A stretch of 64,000 nt of DNA, from assembly GCF_003576645.1 (NCBI RefSeq), contig NC_044925.1, positions 2,607,921 to 2,671,920 on the forward strand, in the 5' to 3' direction. The first letter of the stretch is position 1, and every line of letters starts with the position of its first letter. The translations under genes and the position numbers were made by a program. Below, in pieces: positions 36,901 through 48,310 of the stretch. The stretch is from Ipomoea triloba (Eukaryota; Streptophyta; Magnoliopsida; Solanales; Convolvulaceae). Under the pieces are notes generated by a model. The model saw only the letters and a list, made by a program, of their open reading frames with translations, did not search any database and had not been told where the DNA came from.

Positions 36901-38322
36901 TCTAAGGAAAGAACTAGGATAAGGAATAAGTTGTACATTTACCAATTATAGTATAGATTGAGAATATGAGTTTATTCGGTAACTACTTAGATCCGTTAAA
37001 TTGATGGGGAATAAATATGCGACGAATATTAAATAACCTCCGTGAACCTCTACTTTTAGTTATATTTGTATTAGGTTGTTCCCAACAGCACTTATCTGGT
37101 CTTCAAATGGTTCCGTAAGCGATCTTTGATTGCTTTAAGGAATATTTTGTCCTTACGATGTCATTACTATTTTCAGGTTTTCCACAAACGCATGCCTCCG
37201 GAAGCAATTGACCTTGCTTCTCGACTACTGCAGTACTCACCAAGTCTACGTTGCTCTGCTGTAAGCTCAAATATCTTCGCTTTTTTTTTTTTGACTCACT
37301 ACTTATACCCACACTTCTCGTGTGATTTCCGCTAACTTTTTATGGCCTTGAATGGCAAATAACGTCTTCCCTGTTTACTGAGCCCTGCTGATGTAAATTT
37401 ACTGCACGGCTTGTTTTTGCAGCTAGAAGCATGTGCACATCCTTTCTTCAATGAACTTCGAGAGCCTAATGCCCGCCTTCCAAACGGGCGCCCATTGCCG
37501 CCTCTTTTCAATTTTAAACAAGAGGTACGCCTACGCCTATGTACGGAGTACAATTTTGTGATGTGAGGTTGCACCATAAATGCTTTCCTTTTCTATCCGC
37601 AATGAAGAAAGTCCAAAAAAAATAAAAAAATTATGAAAGCTAAAATAGTAAAATGCCTATTCAAAATAATTAAAAATGTCATGAAAATTTCTTTAGAGAA
37701 CTGAAAAAATTACCATAAAAACTTTAAGGAGCAGTAAAATTTGCAAAATCTACGGGATTACGATTAGTAAGTCGTACATATATTCTTGAAGATGAAACTG
37801 GAAACAGTGAGATGTCAGTCAACTTTAAATTTGAATATTTGTCCACATTAGATCTTCAAACCGGAGATTGGACTAGAAACAAAACAAAACACGGAGTGAA
37901 CTATTACCCCTAGAGATAAAGGGATAAGGTTGACCCTGTAAGATGTAATAATAAATTTGACAAACGTGTTTTTTTGCAAGAATCAAGAATTATTTGTATT
38001 TTTCAAAAATATGCAGCTGATTTAAGTATTATCAGAGTATCACTATCATTTAATAGCGTTATTACTGGCACAGCCGTTATATGAATGCTCTCGTTGTCTG
38101 TAGCTGAGCTGTATTTTCCAAACAAAACCTTTGGAACACAGTTGTCTGGGGCCTCTTGACCATACATAAATTATTTGTTGTCACTTATCCAGTTGCAATT
38201 TCGTAATTTCGTGTCTACAGTTGTATGGGGCCTCGCCAGAGCTCATTAACAGGTTGATACCCGACCACGTGAAAAGGCAAATGGGGCTTCATTCTTTCTC
38301 GTCCCATGGGGGCTTGACGTGA
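33964..38322 (+). CDS. BIN2: GSK3/shaggy-like protein kinase, BIN2 clade
   Basis: Cytosolic/nuclear Ser/Thr kinase that in Arabidopsis phosphorylates BZR1/BES1 and represses brassinosteroid signalling. I assemble 12 exons: 33,964-33,978; 34,768-34,860; 35,229-35,288; 35,379-35,651; 35,728-35,802; 35,883-35,939; 36,312-36,452; 36,560-36,610; 36,687-36,782; 37,177-37,260; 37,423-37,524; 38,221-38,322. All have GT-AG borders and whole-codon phases, giving 382 residues (BIN2 has 380). Visible residues: catalytic Lys in VAIKK (K69), HRDLKPQN (163-170), DFG (184-186), activation-loop Tyr in SYICSR (Y200), and TREE (261-264), where the Arabidopsis gain-of-function bin2-1 change falls; here it is wild type. 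The N-terminus [14 protein letters not shown] and [18 protein letters not shown] is typical of group II. BIL1/BIL2-type orthology is the alternative. Nothing is broken. The 3' leader-type UTR runs to about 38,830. Confidence 0.96.
35997..36220 (+). mobile_element. SINE inserted in intron 6 of the BIN2-like gene
   Basis: AACCTGGTCTA is duplicated on both sides (35,986-35,996 and 36,221-36,231). The insert ends in an A-run directly before the right copy. Near its head it has tRNA-like boxes (TGGCGTGACTGG and GAGTTCAAAACC). Target duplication, poly-A tail and promoter boxes together define a SINE of about 224 bp. It belongs to a different family from the one at 78-210. Confidence 0.8.
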
Positions 38323-38984
38323 GGTGTGAAACACGAGACTGACTAATACGAGTCGACGACGAGGACAAAGGGATCGGAAAATTGCAATCCCGCCATAGAT
38401 ACCACCGGGGTATGCATGCAGGCGAGCATCTCCCCCGTTCACCAAGGAACGAGGCTGTTAGGCTGCTGCATATTATGTTTTTATTCTTTTTCTTGTACCA
38501 TTTTTATGTTGCCTGTTTCATTCTGCTACACCATCCTCCCCCTTTTAGCACCAAAGAAAATCAAAATCCCTTTTGGTATATGTTTGGTTGTACCAAAGAC
38601 CAGAAAGCTGCTGGGCAGCCGAGAAGTTAGATGTATGGATAGTGTGAAACTGTGAAGGCTCCAAAAGTAAATACTGGAACCCCCAAGGAAAAGCAACTTT
38701 TTTTTTCTTTATTTTTTTCTTTATTTTTTTAAAAACCTTTCTGTTCTGTTTTGGTTTAGTGTTTGTTATGGCTTAAATTATGCTGCAAGCAAATGTTGGT
38801 ATTCCAATGTATGTAATGAATGTATCTATGTTTCTTCTCCTTGTCTACTTTTTTTTACTTTTTTATTTTTATTTTATTTTTATTTTTTTTTACCTATGGA
38901 TCACGAATTATACTTTTTAAAATTCACATTATAGTATTATGAAAATATCGGTCATGTCTGCACGGGTTTAATGATTCAGTAAAT

Positions 38985-39275
38985 AGTATTTGGGAGAAGA
39001 GACCAAGGTTCGAACCTTGGCGGTGGCAACGTGGGGATCATGTTTAAAGTGGATAGTTTCTTTGTAGGTACCGGCATTTGGCTCTGTTTATCGAGTCATA
39101 GAGTTATCGTGATTTACAAAAGAGATCAAGGTTCGAACCTCAGTAAGCGTAATATTTAGAAAAAGAGACCACAGTGTGGGGATTATGTCCAAAGTTGGCA
39201 GGTTCTTTGTGCACACCTACATTTAGCCCTGTCTGTCACTCTGTTGAGTTATAGAATTACCGTAATTTACATTCT
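38985..39275 (+). mobile_element. Two adjacent SINE-like units
   Basis: Two related units each carry a box-B-like GGTTCGAACC (39,008 and 39,131). Each then has GTGGGGAT(C/T)ATGT, GGCTCTGT or GCCCTGTCTG, and a tail GAGT(C/T)ATAGA(G/A)TTA ending ATTTACA. They are head to tail, about 130-150 bp each. Surrounding 38,830-40,660 otherwise shows only A/T runs, (TA)n near 40,150-40,200 and no supported gene. Confidence 0.5.
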
Positions 39276-40661
39276 TTTAAATACTCTGTCGGGTTGGGGA
39301 TTTAACATTTTGAGAGAAAATGGAAAATATTGGTCACATGTTGGTGTTGGAAAAAAAACCTGTCTCTTAAGATAGGGAGACAGTCACGCCGACAGTTCGC
39401 ACTATCAAGAACCCTAAAGTCTTTGAATATTTCTTTGAACATCATCTTCTTCATTCACTCCATAACCAAATTAAATTGCCGCAATTCACAGAAACCAATA
39501 ATCATGAGTTCATTACTGTGGTCCCTCCCGCACTGGATCACTCATTTACTTAATTTAATTAATGCTCCTCAGCTGCCTTGCCCTCTTAGCTACGACAAAG
39601 GGTCACACAACCCCACCACTGCCCAAATCTCAAGAACCCTTCTTGAGTTTACTATTCTTTTCTTCATATTTTCTTTACTATTCAATCTTTTCATAAATTT
39701 AGACCCATAATAGGTATCCAAGGCTAACTTGATTCCAAATGCTAGACTACTACTATTACTTTTTAATGGTCAAAGATTTTTTATTCTAATCATATATACA
39801 TTTTCAAAATTTCATCTTTATTACTCAATTGTTATATCATGGACCAATATTGATATTGCATTGTGAACATTGATACAAAAATTATGTATCTTCAGTTAAC
39901 ACATTCTGTATTAATAGTTTCTTTACATGTAAACAAATAACTTGATAATTGCTGACACATAATATGATAGCTACAAGTACAGAAACTGTCAAGTACAAAT
40001 ACAGAATCTGAAAGTTATTTTTGGACTAGAGTTTACAATGAAAGGTAGACCCTAGTTCATGGTATAATTTGTCTTTATTAGTTGTTTGGGCTAAGAAGTT
40101 AATTTCTTTCTATTTATTTTTCATTGAGTAAAGAGCATGTGGCAAGAAAATATATATATATTTATGGAAGAGTATAGATATGTGAGCATATATATATATA
40201 TTATTTTAAAAAAATTCCCACCAAAAAAAATATTGTTTTAAAAATTAGAATATCCATTGTTGTATATTAGGTTGATGAACAGGAAAACAAAAAAAAAAAA
40301 AAAACAGGAAAACAAAAAGAAGAAAAAGAAGAGACTTGCACTAATTTTATTTTTTATTTTTTTGGTTTTTGTATAGGGACTATAAATTTGTAATATTTTT
40401 ATGTTGGTAAGTGTTGTTATTTATGACTACTAAATTATAATTACTAGAAATGGACAAAATTGGGAAATATGATTCTGTATCATTCCCTTTGTCTTCATGT
40501 GAAGAGCCAAAGAAGAGCTTGAAGGGCATTCATTTATTATGCTGAGAGAGTCAAAGAACAGTGTATTGGTACTCATTCCCACAGTGTAATGATAATAATC
40601 ACAAAAAGGCAGTCTTTCTGCAAAGGGTGATTATATTCTTTTTCTTTAGCTTTAAGATCCA

Positions 40662-43600
40662 ATGCAAGGTTTCTTGCTGATTTTCTTCTGTGTCTCCCTC
40701 TTCTGGTTTGGAGTAACTCAAGCCTCTGACAGCCTTCTCTCTCCAAAGGGTGTCAACTATGAAGGTACAACTTTAATAACCCTTTGAGTTTCATACTAAT
40801 TTCATACAGTTCTTGCCTTTTTTTTTTAAGGTTGTTTTAGAAGTATATGGTGTTTAATGTTTGTATCTCATGAATGTTTGTGCGTAAGCAGTGGCTGCAT
40901 TGATGTCTATGAAGATTAAAATGAGGGATGCATTTCATGTGTTAGATGGATGGGATATAAACTCTGTTGATCCTTGTACATGGAACATGGTTGGTTGCTC
41001 ACAAGAAGGCTTTGTCATTTCTCTGTATGTATTGTTTAGGGTTTGCAATCTCTCCCCCCCCCCCCCCCCCCCCCCCCNNNNNNNNNNNNNNNNNNNNNNN
41101 NNNNNNNNNNNNNNNNNNNNNNNNNNNNNNNNNNNNNNNNNNNNNNNNNNNNNNNNNNNNNNNNNNNNNNNNNNNNNNNNNNNNNNNNNNNNNNNNNNNN
41201 NNNNNNNNNNNNNNNNNNNNNNNNNNNNNNNNNNNNNNNNNNNNNNNNNNNNNNNNNNNNNNNNNNNNNNNNNNNNNNNNNNNNNNNNNNNNNNNNNNNC
41301 AACACCCCCACCCCACTCCCCCTCCAGTTCTAATGTTTAATTTGCTTGGCAGTGAAATGGCTAGTATGGGTCTATCTGGATTGCTTTCACCAAGCATTGG
41401 GAATTTATCTCACCTTAGAACAATGTAAGTGCATTCTTAGTCCTTTGCAATTTTTGTAGGATGTTCTGAAAGTATTTGTTGCTTATTACTAAAACATTCT
41501 GGGAATTTTATCAGACAAATTTGTGTTACTATTATGACTTTTGGTTGAACATATTTGTATTAGAGTTGTAACAAAATTGCCCCCTTTGCTAGCTTCATCA
41601 ATTCTTTTATTGTTGTGACAAGGTTCTTTGGTTGGACATATATTGTAGGTTATTGCAGAATAACCAGATATCTGGTCCCATCCCTGCCGAGATTGGAAAA
41701 CTCCCAGAATTGCAGACCCTTGACCTGTCTGGTAATCTGTTTGATGGTGAAATTCCCGGCTCTTTGGGTTCCCTGACCCGTTTAAGTTACTTGTGAGTGA
41801 GTTTGGAATCTCGAATTTTCTTCGGTACTTTGATAATTATAGTGATGACCAAATCTTGAAAACTTTCTAATCCCCTGGCAATGGCAACTTTTCAGGAGGC
41901 TTAACAGAAACAGATTGTCGGGGCGCATTCCTAAACCCGTGGCAAATCTTTCAGGTCTTTCATTCTTGTATGTCTTCCATCCCATATGAGATGCGTGTTC
42001 TTATACAAGGCAGAAACGAGAGCCTTATATATGCAAATGTGTTTGTGTAGGGATTTGTCGTTCAATAACCTGAGTGGCCCTACTCCAAACATTTTGGCCA
42101 AAGGCTATAGGTGAGTTGTGCAAAATAATAATTGACGTTTCATGACCCGACCTTATCATAGTTATGCTTCCATAGCTGTTCAGCTATTGTTAAAATCTAA
42201 GATTGGGCCAAGGTCACTCGACTGTGAAATTGTGCTGTAATACACATGAGCCAAATCACACTAAAAGACTGAATCCAATCAGTTAACTAGTCTAAGTCAT
42301 GACCATATAAACCCATATGTTTCTTAGTTTTCAAGGTGCGACTCTTAACAAGCATGAAGTATTTAATGGACTACTTTCATTCAGAGGGCATATGTTTTGT
42401 TAAATAAATCATGCTGTCTTGTTTTTCTACACTAAGGGAATATGCTTTGTTATAGTATTGCAGGAAACAGATTTCTTTGCACTTCATCGTCTACTCAATC
42501 TTGTATGGGTGTTGCAAAACCAGTAAATGGTACTGTGTATATGCAATACTTGCTGAAATTAGTGTACTTTATAAAATTTGGACCTAGTGAATAACACGTT
42601 TGGTTTTGCAGATACGATTTCCACAAAGAAAGTTAGCAACCATCACAGACGAATCATCTCTGCTATCATAGGGGTCAGTTGCACGTTTGTAGTTTCTGTA
42701 ATGCTACTCGTTTTATGGGTGGATTGGCACAGGTCTCGTCGTCTCCTATTCACATCTTATGGTACCTCTGAATGAACAGACGATTTTTTCTTTCCTTACC
42801 AAAAGCATTCCCAATAATGCACTCAACTGAGACTGATAATTTTTTTTAATGTTTCAGTGAAACAAGATTATGAATTTGCTATTGGCCACCTGAAGAGGTT
42901 TTCTTTCCGGGAGTTACAAAATGCGACGAGAAACTTCAGCTCTAAAAACATTCTAGGACAGGGTGGATTTGGGGTTGTCTACAAAGGGTATCTTCCGAAT
43001 GGGACGGTGGTGGCTGTCAAAAGACTGAAAGATCCAAATTTCACTGGAGAAGTGCAGTTTCAAACTGAGGTTGAGATGATAGGCTTGGCTGTGCACCGGA
43101 ACCTTCTGCGCCTATATGGATTCTGTATGACACCCGAAGAGAGGTTGCTTATTTACCCCTTCATGCCAAATGGAAGCGTAGCTGATCGCCTTCGAGGTTT
43201 AATTTGTGCAAAAAGTTGTCTCTGATTATTTCTTTCAAGTTTTCTGAATTTATAGTAGAAGCATGAAAAACAGACAATTTATCTGTTCACTTTCATTAAC
43301 AGACATCGGTCGAGATAAACCGTCTTTAGATTGGAACAAACGGATGCGTGTTGCTCTTGGAGCTGCAAGGGGGCTTCTATATCTGCACGAACAATGCAGT
43401 CCTCGAATAATTCACAGGGATGTCAAGGCTGCTAATATTCTACTAGATGAGAGCTTTGAGGCGGTTGTTGGGGACTTCGGGCTTGCTAAGCTCTTGGACT
43501 GCAGAGAGTCTCATGTCACGACTGCTGTCCGAGGCACCATAGGACATATTGCACCCGAGTACCTGTCGACTGGACAGTCTTCTGAAAAATCCGACGTGTT

Positions 43601-44154
43601 TGGGTTTGGGATTCTACTCTTGGAACTCATTACGGGGCTAAAGGCGCTAAACGCGGGTAATGCTCAGCTTCAGAAAGGCACAATCCTTGACTGGGTAAGT
43701 TCACTTCACCCCTACTTACTTGATTTTGGCCCTATTTCGTAAATAACTGTTAGCTGATGCTGTTATCAAGTTCTGAAAGATTGAAGCCTTCGGGCTATTA
43801 ATGGTCCATTCGATTTCACAGGTGAGAAGCTTATACGACGAGAAGAGGCTGGAAGTGATTGTCGACAAGGATCTGAAGGGATGCTTTAACACGGAGGAGC
43901 TAGAGAAAACGGTGGATGTTGCCCTCGAGTGTACACAACCGAACCCGAACCAGCGTCCTAAGATGTCTCAAGTGTCGCGAATCCTTGAAGGCATCGCGGG
44001 GCAGATGGCTCCCCCCGTTGTGGATGATTCACAGGGCGGAGGAAGCAACGCTGCCGCCTCTGAAACAAGAGCTTTTAGTTTTTCGCGAAATTTCAGCAGT
44101 GTTGAGGAATCATCATTCATCATTGAGGCAATAGAGCTTTCAGGGCCTAGATAA
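40662..44154 (+). CDS. LRR receptor-like Ser/Thr kinase, subfamily II (At5g45780-like)
   Basis: Single-pass plasma-membrane receptor kinase. Eleven exons fit with consistent phases: 40,662-40,764; 40,892-41,024; 41,353-41,424; 41,649-41,792; 41,896-41,967; 42,051-42,110; 42,456-42,529; 42,612-42,761; 42,858-43,196; 43,303-43,694; 43,822-44,154. They give 623 residues. Order: signal peptide (1 to about 24), LRR N-terminal cap with [17 protein letters not shown], about five LRRs, membrane helix (about 234-256), kinase with GQGGFG (303-308), Lys324, HRD (420-422) and DFG (440-442), and a tail ending AIELSGPR. The arrangement, the [13 protein letters not shown] start and the tail match Arabidopsis At5g45780 as I remember it, and more loosely the SERK/NIK group. 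The catalytic residues indicate an active RD kinase. The ligand and partner cannot be read from sequence. Intron 2 contains an assembly gap, but both its splice sites are present. Confidence 0.94.
41053..41299. other. Poly-C run and 222-N assembly gap in intron 2 of the receptor kinase
   Basis: A C homopolymer of about 24 bases (41,054-41,077) runs directly into Ns (41,078-41,299). The far edge is again C-rich (CAACACCCCCACCCCACTCC). Sequence was evidently lost in a C-rich low-complexity tract. Apparent frames crossing it are artefacts. Confidence 0.95.
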
Positions 44155-44394
44155 CACACACTCTCTCTCTCTTCTGGTGCTTAGCCTCTGCAGATAAGGC
44201 ATTGCATTTGTTGATGAACACTAACTTTGGTCTTTGGGTAGGCTTTTGCTTGTAAGCTTCTCTGCACATCAACATAGTCTGCACATAGAATATGTGGTTA
44301 GTACTGTTAATTTTATTATGGAGCAACCATACATAATATTTGTATTCAGATTAATTTCTCATTGGGCAGTATTTTTTTTTTATTTTTGTAAAAT

Positions 44395-44875
44395 AATGAA
44401 ACCAATATATTTTAATAAAGTAAAAATATATATAAAGTAAAAAAAATATATTTACAGTTCATACAAAAATTAATGTTCAAACATACAAATGTCAAATTGA
44501 AATTTCAACCAAACATATTGAAGAGAAAAGACCAAAATGATTTTAATTGGGAGGAGTAAAAGATGTCATTTATTTAAAATAATAAGGATAAAAAGATGGA
44601 AAAAAAAAGTTAAGAAGTTACTAGCTTATTTTTTAAAAGCTACTTAAAGTAACTTTTCAAATTAAATTCTTATTTTGAGCTACTAGTTTATTTTGAAAAC
44701 ATTACCAAACATAACTAGCTTCTAAAAAAAAATCTTTCGAAACACAGCCTATGTTATTGGTGTTCTTATCCTGTAAAATATTGAGCCAATTTGTTTTGAT
44801 TCAATTCATTTCCAATTTTAAGGGGATTTTTAGCGTCATTTTGAGTGGTTAAATAATACCAATAAGAAAAAGGGA
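44395..44875. repeat. 480-bp intergenic repeat, copy 1 (second copy at 47,815-48,310)
   Basis: AACCAATATATTTTAATAAA, TTTACAGTTCATACAAAAA, AACCAAACATATTGAAGAGA, AAAAGATGTCATTTATTTAA, CCTATGTTATTGGTGTTC and TTTTGAGTGGTTAAATAAT all recur in the same order and orientation 3.4 kb downstream. Copy 1 starts about 240 bp after the receptor kinase stop codon, so part may lie in its 3' UTR or terminator region. Confidence 0.85.
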
Positions 44876-44877
44876 TA

Positions 44878-45010
44878 AGGGTCAAATAGACCCTTAAACT
44901 ATACTCAAATATGCAATTAGGCCCTTGAACTTAAAAAAACTCCAATTAGGCCCTCAAACTTGTTATTTTGGAGCAAATAGACCATTTAACCTAATTGTGA
45001 CCTATAATTG
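44878..45010. mobile_element. Half of a TIR element (GGTCAAATAG end)
   Basis: AGGGTCAAATAGACCC, AAATATGCAATTAGGCCC, TCCAATTAGGCCCTC and GAGCAAATAGACC have the same wording as the ends of the element at 30,069-31,390. No opposite arm is visible. It probably marks a truncated DNA transposon. Confidence 0.4.
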
Positions 45011-45114
45011 CAGGTTAAAAGGAATTCTGGCCAACTCCGACGATCCTCCGGCAAAATTCCTGCCAACAAAACAAAACCATCAACCACCGGCGATCGTGCG
45101 TTGAGCAAACTATG

Positions 45115-45415
45115 TTTTTTTTTTCTTCTCTTGACAAAAACTTTCACTTGCAGAAAAAAAAAAGATTTCCTCAAAATCTTCCTCTCCCATTAGCTAAAAA
45201 CCCATGTTTAGTTTTTCTGCTCTACAAAAATCCATAGAAGTGCACTGGGAAGCTCTAAATTGCTTATTATTATTTAAGTAATCATAAATTATTTTATGTT
45301 ATTAAATTTCAACTAGTATTTTCATCCGTGTGTTGCACGGAATTAATTTTGTTATAGTATTTTAAAAATATTTGGATCGATATAGAATTATATAAATTAT
45401 AACATCAATATTATA
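45115..45415. repeat. Direct repeat left of the NLR locus (partner at 53,400-53,715), with Helitron end copy 2
   Basis: ACAAAAACTTTC, AAGATTTCCTCAAAA, CTTCCTCTCCCATTAGC, ATAGAAGTGCACTG, AATCATAAATTATTTTATG and AACTAGTATTTTCAT occur in the same order here and at 53,400-53,715. Embedded at 45,313-45,316 is CTAG with the hairpin CCGTG-TGTTG-CACGG (45,326-45,340), a minus-strand Helitron 3' terminus of the family at 2,755. The match extends to both sides of the Helitron end, so the two loci arose by segmental duplication after insertion. Confidence 0.75.
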
Positions 45416-45457
45416 CCCATCTCACAAATTGAGACGCGTGAGACGATCTCACATAAG

Positions 45458-46130
45458 TGTTGACAGAATAATTAGACAAAGTGCTAGATTCGACCCGAAG
45501 TACATTTGGACTGACCCGCAGTATAGTCAGTTGGTAACGATCAAGAGTTAAGAGGAGGAGCAATTCTTATAATCCAATACCCGCCTCATCAAAGGGCAGT
45601 TACGAAAGATGGCGCGTAGCAATTACTGAAGAGTCTTAGCACTTATGGAGGGAGCCGTTGCACTATTCTACAGTATAAAAGCTGAGACCATTAGCAAGTA
45701 GGGGGACTCGATTTTCTTACACACTAATACTACTATACTGAAACTGATTACTCATTGTACTACACTATCGTTACTCACTTATCTAATATTACACTGGTAA
45801 CATTCTTACCATTGGTGCTCTTGTTAAGAGCTGAGATCAAATCTCAGGCAAGCTTTACATACTACAGAACATGAACTTATCAATGGAGATGGCTCGATCA
45901 GGATCTAGTAGCTCCCATAGTTCTTGTTACTTGAGCTACAACGGCAACCATGACCGCAGGAAGATCTTTGTAGTCAGATCAAAAACAATCGTGGATGGAA
46001 GCCGCGCTCAGGCCCTACCACCGCTTCCTCAAGAGTAGAGGTGGAGTCTTCGCGAAGAGAGAGAATACAAGGCCAAGGTCGCCTCAGCCACAATTCAAGG
46101 CCTCGACCGCGCCTCGACCCCGGTATGCTC
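45458..46130 (+). mobile_element. Gypsy-type LTR plus start of gag, truncated
   Basis: A TG...CA block of about 354 bp (TGTTGACAG to CTTACCA, 45,458-45,811) has a TATA-like AGTATAAAAGC near 45,672. It is followed by TTGGTGCTCTTGTTAAGAGC, the usual sequence after the 5' LTR in many plant Gypsy elements. A short frame begins at ATG 45,871 (MNLSMEMARSGSSSS) and stops after 55 codons. The rest of the polyprotein and the 3' LTR are missing. The downstream part to about 46,260 is GC-rich and degenerate. Confidence 0.55.
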
Positions 46131-46790
46131 TTTATCAAATAAAATAAATAAATAAAACGAGGCACCTTACCTGGCCTCGGCACTTGGTTCCTAGGTCTAC
46201 ACCTCGGCACCGTGCCTCGTCACCTCGCCTCGTCACCAAGTAGCAAAGCACACCTCCGAGGCGCAAAGTTGCTAAAAGAACAAAAAAAAATGCAAAAAAC
46301 TCTTAGTTTTTTATGTACATTTTGCGTATGTGATAATATCTAATGTTTAAATAAGTAGTTCAAAACATATCAATGCAAGCTAGATTATATAGAACAGAGT
46401 TCTACTACATGGACTCCTTAAATTTTAAGATTTTTGACTGAAATGTGACAAACTATAAAACAGGAGACAAAAATAGGATAAAAACATTTTTGACAAAAAT
46501 AGAAAAATCGAGTTTGAGAAATACGTTTAGCATCAGAAAAGCATTTCCCAAACTCGAATTACCTTTAATTTTTTTTCCAAATACGCACATCATATGCATT
46601 TGATTTTACTCCATGATGTCACTAGTATAAAATTAAAATATAAAGATGACTTTACACTACAACTTCTTAATGTAGGTGTAGTGAAAAGTAAGGAAAAAAA
46701 AAAACGGTGTCAATACCGTAAATAAATACATAAGTCAAAGGTGTAGTAGATTTTTAAAAATAAAAATAATAATTAAAAAAACGTGCCAAC

Positions 46791-46938
46791 TTTCCATGGC
46801 ACCCTTGGGTGGAAAGTTAAATATTATTTTAATATTTAACTTTCCGCTGCACCAACTCCAAGCAAGTGTCGCCGACAGTTATATATTAAAATAATATATT
46901 ACTTTCCGCGACACACGCCCCTGAGGGTGCCATGGAAA
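46791..46938. repeat. 148-bp foldback with nested hairpin
   Basis: The ends are perfect 15-bp inverted repeats (TTTCCATGGCACCCT at 46,791-46,805; AGGGTGCCATGGAAA at 46,924-46,938). Inside, GGAAAGTTAAATATT pairs perfectly with AATATTTAACTTTCC across a 5-base loop (46,811-46,845). It is a MITE or foldback element, or possibly a hairpin RNA locus if transcribed. The GC-rich, C/T-rich sequence following at 46,940-47,290 is not recognised; it ends in a donor-like CCGGTAAGTTT. Confidence 0.7.
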
Positions 46939-47358
46939 ATCAAAAGAAATAACTCCCCCCTCCCCTCCGCGATCGCGAAACCAGATCTGCACCCTCGAAA
47001 TCCCAAAAAGAAAAAAAAAAAAAAAAACTCCGATCTGCACCCCAGATTTATTCTTCCTCCAGCAACCCGCCGATTGCCATCCGCTGTTTCTAGTTAACTT
47101 AGCGTTCACCCGCCATTGCCTCCTCTCTGTTCAGCCGTCACTGTTGCCTCCCTCTCGCGTTCAACCACAGGCGCCCGCCATTTCCGACCTCCTCTTACGT
47201 TCAGCCGTCGTCGCTGCCCTTTCATCTGCCACAACAACGACTACCGACGCCAAAACGTCACCTCCACCTAAGCATTGCCAATTTACCGGTAAGTTTTCTT
47301 TATTTATTTCAAATTAGTATTGTACATTTGATTTTTTTTTCGTCAAATGCTTAGTAGG

Positions 47359-47421
<63 letters not shown>
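47359..47421. repeat. (AAT)n microsatellite
   Basis: About 20 uninterrupted trinucleotide units. Confidence 0.95.
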
Positions 47422-47579
47422 TAAAGTAAAAATTACATATGGCGTCCTAAAAAGTACAAACTTGTTGTTAACCTGCTAAAAATTCTAACAGCATGTAGTA
47501 AAAAAAAATGATTGAAAAAAAATGAAAATTAAAGACAAATTATGATGATTTTTTTCAGCACCAAGAATATAATAGACTA

Positions 47580-48310
47580 TGGATATGTTTGGCAAATTAA
47601 ACCTAGCTGAAAATGTAGCTCAAAGCTGAATAGCTACAAGCTAGTAGCTGAAATATAAAGAGATGTCAAGCTAGCTGTTATGTTTAAAAGTGTTTGGTAA
47701 AATTAACTTTTTAATAAGCTGATAAATATAAAAAGGCTAAAAATGAAATCTTCATAAAATTTAAATAGTTTTAAATTTAAATAGGTTTGTTTACATATTA
47801 AAATATAAATTAATGAAACCAATATATTTTAATAAAATATAGTAAGAACATATATTTGAAAATATATAAAGTAAAAAAAAATATTTACAGTTCATACAAA
47901 AATTAATGTTCAAACACACAAATGTCAAATTGAAATTACAACCAAACATATTGAAGAGAAAATGCTAAAATAATTTTAATTAAGATGGGTAAAAGATGTC
48001 ATTTATTTAAAATAATAAGGATAAAGATGAAAAAAAGTTAAGAAGTTACTTGCTTATTTTTTAAAAGTTACCTAAAATAACTTTTCAAATTAAACTCTTA
48101 TTTTGATAACATTACAAAGCAGAACTTATAGTTTATTAGTAGCTAAAATAAGCTATAAGCTCCTAAAAAAAATCTTAAAAACAGAGCCTATGTTATTGGT
48201 GTTCGTATCCTGTAGAATATTGAGCCAATGTGTTTTGATTCAATTCATTTCCAATTTTAAGGGGATTTTTTACGTCATTTTGAGTGGTTAAATAATACCA
48301 ATAAGGAAAA
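47580..48310. mobile_element. hAT-like MITE remnant overlapping 480-bp repeat copy 2
   Basis: The left part (ATGTTTGGCAAATTAAACC, then GCTACAAGCTAGTAGCTG) and the right part (TTAGTAGCTAAAATAAGC, TATAAGCTCC, AAACAGAGCCTATG) are imperfect inverted versions of each other, as in hAT-type MITEs. From 47,815 on, the sequence is also the second copy of the repeat at 44,395-44,875, which lacks the left arm. No transposase is present. Confidence 0.45.

Noticed and set aside
39008..39145. tRNA genes suggested by GGTTCGAACC boxes
   Set aside because: Two adjacent related units without cloverleaf ends; fits SINE units better.
39330..39710. 126-codon plus-strand frame
   Set aside because: No domain, irregular composition and no splice or context support.
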